Of a DNA stretch of 9,543 bases, positions 7,591 to 9,543 are shown piece by piece. This DNA is from Burkholderiales bacterium (lineage in GTDB: Bacteria > Pseudomonadota > Gammaproteobacteria > Burkholderiales > Usitatibacteraceae): NCBI GenBank assembly GCA_025350945.1, contig JANXWW010000003.1:1-9543 (forward strand). Reading direction: 5' to 3'. Each line of letters begins with the position of its first letter. Within the stretch, counting starts at the first letter, position 1. Made by a program: the position numbers and the translations under genes. Under the pieces are notes generated by a model, which saw only the letters and a list, made by a program, of their open reading frames with translations, made no database searches and was not told where the DNA came from.

Positions 7591-7746
7591 ATGAAAACCC
7601 TTATTGCACTTTCGCTATTAATCGCCCCGTGGCTCATCTTCGCCGCTATCGCCATTAATCTCGGCCGCCCCAGCACCATCGGCCTCGTCATCACGTTAAT
7701 CGTCTCCGCATTCGGCCTAACATTACTCATCACCAAGAAAAAATAA
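7591..7746 (+). CDS. Small two-helix membrane protein (51 aa), coupled to fdhD
   Basis: An ATG at 7591 opens a 51-codon frame ending TAA at 7744-7746. The product begins MKTLIALSLLIAPWLIFAA and ends in LLITKKK. It has two hydrophobic segments (about 3-23 and 29-47) joined by a short polar turn (NLGRPST), and a basic C-terminus. By the positive-inside rule the C-terminus is probably cytoplasmic, which makes a hairpin in the membrane. The stop shares one base with the fdhD start (TAATG), so the two are very likely translationally coupled. No strong ribosome site precedes the ATG. I do not recognise the family. It could be a real small protein or a leader that sets fdhD translation; the two clean helices favour a real protein. 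Confidence 0.68.
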   Translation: MKTLIALSLLIAPWLIFAAIAINLGRPSTIGLVITLIVSAFGLTLLITKKK

Positions 7747-8567
7747 TGGCTCGTCCAGACCTTAACCTCACGCTCACCCATGCCGCCCGCCCGGCCACGT
7801 TCACGGTCGATGCGTTCGATGAAAACGGCGTCACGCAACCCACGCCGATTGCGGGCGAACATCCGCTCACGATCTACGTTGATAAGCGCGAAATTCTCAC
7901 CATCATGACGCTCGGTGCGGCACCCGAAGCGTTGGTGATTGGCTATTTGCGCAATCAGCGTTTGCTGGAAACCATTGATGAAATTATTTCCGTGCAAGTC
8001 GATTGGGAAATCAACGCATGCTCGGTCACCACGCGTCACGGCTTAAAAAATCTCGACGAGAAAATGACCAAACGCACCAAGACGACGGGCTGCGGCGAAG
8101 GCACCGTGTTTGGCGATTTGATGGCGGACTTGGACAATATTCATCTGCCACGCAACATAAAAATTTCACAAAGCAATCTCTACGCGCTGCTGAACAACGT
8201 GCGAATTCATGAGTCAATTTACAAGCAGGCAGGTGCCGTTCACGGTTGCGCATTGGGGAATTCTGCCGGCGAGATTTTGACCTTTGTGGAAGATGTCGGT
8301 CGTCACAATGCGGTCGATGCGATTGCGGGCTGGATGTGGCTGGAAAATGTTGATGGTGGCGATAAAATTTTCTACACCACGGGCCGACTTACGAGCGAAA
8401 TGGTAATCAAAGCGGCGCAAATGGGCATTCCGTTTTTGGTATCGCGCTCTGGGCTGACGCAGATGGGTTATGACATCGCGAAGCGGGTCGGCATTACGAT
8501 GATTGGGCGGGCGGTGAATAAGCATTATTTGTTGTTTACAGGGGTGGAAAGGCTTCATGCTGCTTGA
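7746..8567 (+). CDS. fdhD: FdhD, sulfurtransferase for formate dehydrogenase maturation
   Basis: In E. coli, FdhD receives sulfur from IscS and places it on the Mo-bis-MGD cofactor, which is needed for active FDH. This 273-aa cytoplasmic protein shows the family blocks LTIYVDKREILTIMTLG (41-57), VHGCALG (165-171), FVEDVGRHNAVDAIAG (180-195), TTGRLTSEMVIKAAQMGIP (211-229) and SRSGLTQMGYDIAKRVG (233-249). The sulfur-carrier loop reads TTGCGEGTVF (113-122), so Cys116 is present, but the second Cys of the E. coli-type C-x2-C is Gly119. The start ATG overlaps the preceding stop by one base. The 3' end overlaps the DUF559 gene by 11 bp. It serves the fdhA on the opposite strand. Confidence 0.95.
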   Translation: MARPDLNLTLTHAARPATFTVDAFDENGVTQPTPIAGEHPLTIYVDKREILTIMTLGAAPEALVIGYLRNQRLLETIDEIISVQVDWEINACSVTTRHGLKNLDEKMTKRTKTTGCGEGTVFGDLMADLDNIHLPRNIKISQSNLYALLNNVRIHESIYKQAGAVHGCALGNSAGEILTFVEDVGRHNAVDAIAGWMWLENVDGGDKIFYTTGRLTSEMVIKAAQMGIPFLVSRSGLTQMGYDIAKRVGITMIGRAVNKHYLLFTGVERLHAA

Positions 8568-9099
8568 TTTCGCGAGGACGATGCGTGCGGCGCCGACCGA
8601 TGCAGAGCATCGGCTGTGGCAACATTTGCGCGCAGGGCGATTGCCGGGTTTTAAATTTCGGCGACAACAGCCACTGGGAAATTTTATTGTTGATTTTGTT
8701 TGTTTGGAGGCGCGATTGATTGTGGAGTTGGATGGTGGGCAGCACAATGGATCGGCTGCTGATGTTGCTCGCGATGCGTGGCTGACATCACAAAGGTTTG
8801 TTGTTTTGAGGTTTTGGAATAATGAAATTTTTGAGAATTTGGCGGGCGTGGTTGAGCGGATTTTGGGGCAGTTGCAGGCAGCACCGCACCCCTCTCCCCA
8901 ACCCCTCTCTGGCCCTAGGCCACGCCGCCGCAAGGGGAGAGGGGCTAGAAATCGCATCTCAAAAACAGTTTCTTCAACTGAGACTTCTTACGAAAATGAG
9001 GCAAGCCTTGCATCCCTCCCCCCTCGCGGGGGAGGGACCGAGGGACCGAGGGAAAGGGGGAAGCCCCCACGAAGTCAGGCCCACAAAAATGAACACTGA
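8557..9099 (+). CDS. DUF559 (PD-(D/E)xK nuclease-like) protein with repeat-derived C-terminal tail
   Basis: Residues about 8-108 are a complete DUF559 domain, a Vsr-like endonuclease fold of unproven function. They include MRAAPTDAEHRLWQHLR (9-25), GFKFRRQQPLGNFIVDFVC (31-49), LIVELDGGQH (54-63) and VVLRFWNNEIFEN (82-94). The likely catalytic residues are D46, E57 and D59. The remaining about 72 residues (from about 8881) are Pro/Arg/Gly-rich and encoded by two GC-rich inverted repeats. They look like read-through of inserted repeats rather than a domain; typical members are about 115-125 aa. ATG 8557 has GGAAAGG nearby and overlaps the fdhD end by 11 bp. The ATG at 8581 is an alternative. 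The stop overlaps mobA by 11 bp. No functional link to FDH is known. Confidence 0.85.
   Translation: MLLDFARTMRAAPTDAEHRLWQHLRAGRLPGFKFRRQQPLGNFIVDFVCLEARLIVELDGGQHNGSAADVARDAWLTSQRFVVLRFWNNEIFENLAGVVERILGQLQAAPHPSPQPLSGPRPRRRKGRGARNRISKTVSSTETSYENEASLASLPPRGGGTEGPRERGKPPRSQAHKNEH
8889..8944. repeat. Inverted repeat CCCCTCTCCCC / GGGGAGAGGGG inside the DUF559 3' end
   Basis: CCCCTCTCCCC (8889-8899) is perfectly complementary to GGGGAGAGGGG (8934-8944) with a 34-nt spacer. The spacer includes a partial second copy of the left arm (8902-8910) and GGCCCTAGGCC (8911-8921). Repeats of this C/T-rich and G/A-rich type are widespread in proteobacterial genomes, probably as small non-autonomous elements. 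Here it forms part of the reading frame of the DUF559 gene. Confidence 0.85.
9014..9068. repeat. Second GC-rich repeat: 9-bp hairpin, tandem 8-mers and G5/C5 arms upstream of mobA
   Basis: CCCTCCCCC (9014-9022) and GGGGGAGGG (9028-9036) form a perfect hairpin with a 5-nt loop. The octamer AGGGACCG then occurs twice in tandem (9033-9040, 9041-9048), with a degenerate third unit. GGGGG (9056-9060) and CCCCC (9064-9068) form a last small inverted pair. It ends only 20 bp before the mobA ATG, so in mRNA it could affect mobA translation. It is also read through by the DUF559 frame. Confidence 0.8.
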
Positions 9100-9543
9100 A
9101 AAAATCACCGCCCTAATCCTCGCCGGTGGGCGCGGTTCGCGCATGGGCAGCGTCGATAAAGGCTTGCAACTATTCACGGGCAAGCCAATGGTCGCCCACG
9201 TGCTCGAACGCATCACACCACAAGCTGGCGAAATCATCATCAACGCGAACCGCAGCATCGACGAATACGCGGCATTTGGCCATCGCGTCATACCGGATGC
9301 CATCGACGGCTTCGCAGGCCCACTGGCAGGATTGCATGTGGGCATGACGCATGCAACGACCCCACTCATCGTCACCTCGCCTTGCGATTCGCCATTTTTA
9401 CCACTGGATTTGGTCGCACGTTTGTTAGCCGCGATGCAAAAAGAAAATGCTGATTTAGCGGTTGCGAAAACATTCGAGCAGGTGCATCCCGTATTCTGTT
9501 TGGTCAAGCGCAATATCGAACCGCATCTGCGCGCGTTTCTGGA
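9089..9543 (+). CDS. mobA: Molybdenum cofactor guanylyltransferase MobA, partial at 3' end
   Basis: MobA joins GMP from GTP to molybdopterin, giving the MGD cofactor that bis-MGD enzymes such as FDH need; it acts in the cytoplasm. The frame is open from ATG 9089 to the right window edge (151 codons; members are about 190-200 aa). The nucleotide-binding LAGGRGSRMG (11-20) with K24, the DAIDGFAGPLAGLHVGM segment (70-86), SPCDSPFLP (97-105, D100 as likely Mg2+ ligand) and HPVFCL are all standard MobA motifs. The start lies 11 bp inside the DUF559 end, with no strong ribosome site and the repeat just upstream. Its place after fdhD links it to the FDH genes. Confidence 0.93.
   Translation, partial: MNTEKITALILAGGRGSRMGSVDKGLQLFTGKPMVAHVLERITPQAGEIIINANRSIDEYAAFGHRVIPDAIDGFAGPLAGLHVGMTHATTPLIVTSPCDSPFLPLDLVARLLAAMQKENADLAVAKTFEQVHPVFCLVKRNIEPHLRAFL

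Noticed and set aside
8214..8957. A 247-aa minus-strand open frame opposite fdhD and the DUF559 gene
   Set aside because: It has Pro/Arg/Ser-rich nonsense composition and covers two genes with clear family motifs on the plus strand.
8889..9068. CRISPR array or insertion-sequence ends
   Set aside because: The two repeats differ from each other, there are no regular spacers, and there is no transposase or obvious target duplication.

Overview
The window is a formate dehydrogenase (FDH) and molybdenum-cofactor locus of a Gram-negative bacterium. MoaA, with its N-terminal extension, and the gene set (DUF3305, DUF3306, polyferredoxin, TorD-like chaperone, small Tat protein, FdhA) look most like Betaproteobacteria of moderate GC content. 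That placement is from memory of family resemblance, not from a search. Nearly all the DNA is coding, and no tRNA, rRNA, CRISPR array or transposase was seen.

Left half, minus strand (5582 down to 1): a tightly packed, operon-like series. In transcription order it holds a DUF3305 protein, a DUF3306 protein, a probable unannotated 53-codon ORF, a 564-aa polyferredoxin that starts at TTG, a TorD-family chaperone, a 77-aa Tat-signal protein of the 'formate dehydrogenase region TAT target' type, and the catalytic subunit FdhA. FdhA is cut by the left window edge after about 529 residues. It has a Tat signal, one N-terminal [4Fe-4S] site and a cysteine, not selenocysteine, at the active-site position. 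The electron-transfer and membrane subunits (fdhB, fdhC) would be expected just outside the window. The chaperone and the Tat signals imply folding and cofactor loading in the cytoplasm, then export to the periplasm.

Right half, plus strand (5650 to 9543): moaA (GTP 3',8-cyclase, first step of molybdopterin synthesis), a DUF2461 protein, a 51-aa two-helix membrane protein read into fdhD through a TAATG junction, fdhD (sulfur transfer to the Mo cofactor of FDH), a DUF559 nuclease-like protein, and the start of mobA (which makes the guanine-dinucleotide form of the cofactor used by FDH). The two halves diverge from a 67-bp gap (5583-5649) that should hold the promoters.

The locus is functionally coherent: cofactor synthesis (moaA, mobA), cofactor sulfuration (fdhD), chaperoning (torD-like), probable electron handling (polyferredoxin) and the enzyme itself (fdhA). 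The poorly explained parts are DUF3305, DUF3306, the small Tat protein, the two small ORFs, and the DUF559 gene, whose 3' end runs through two GC-rich inverted repeats just before mobA.
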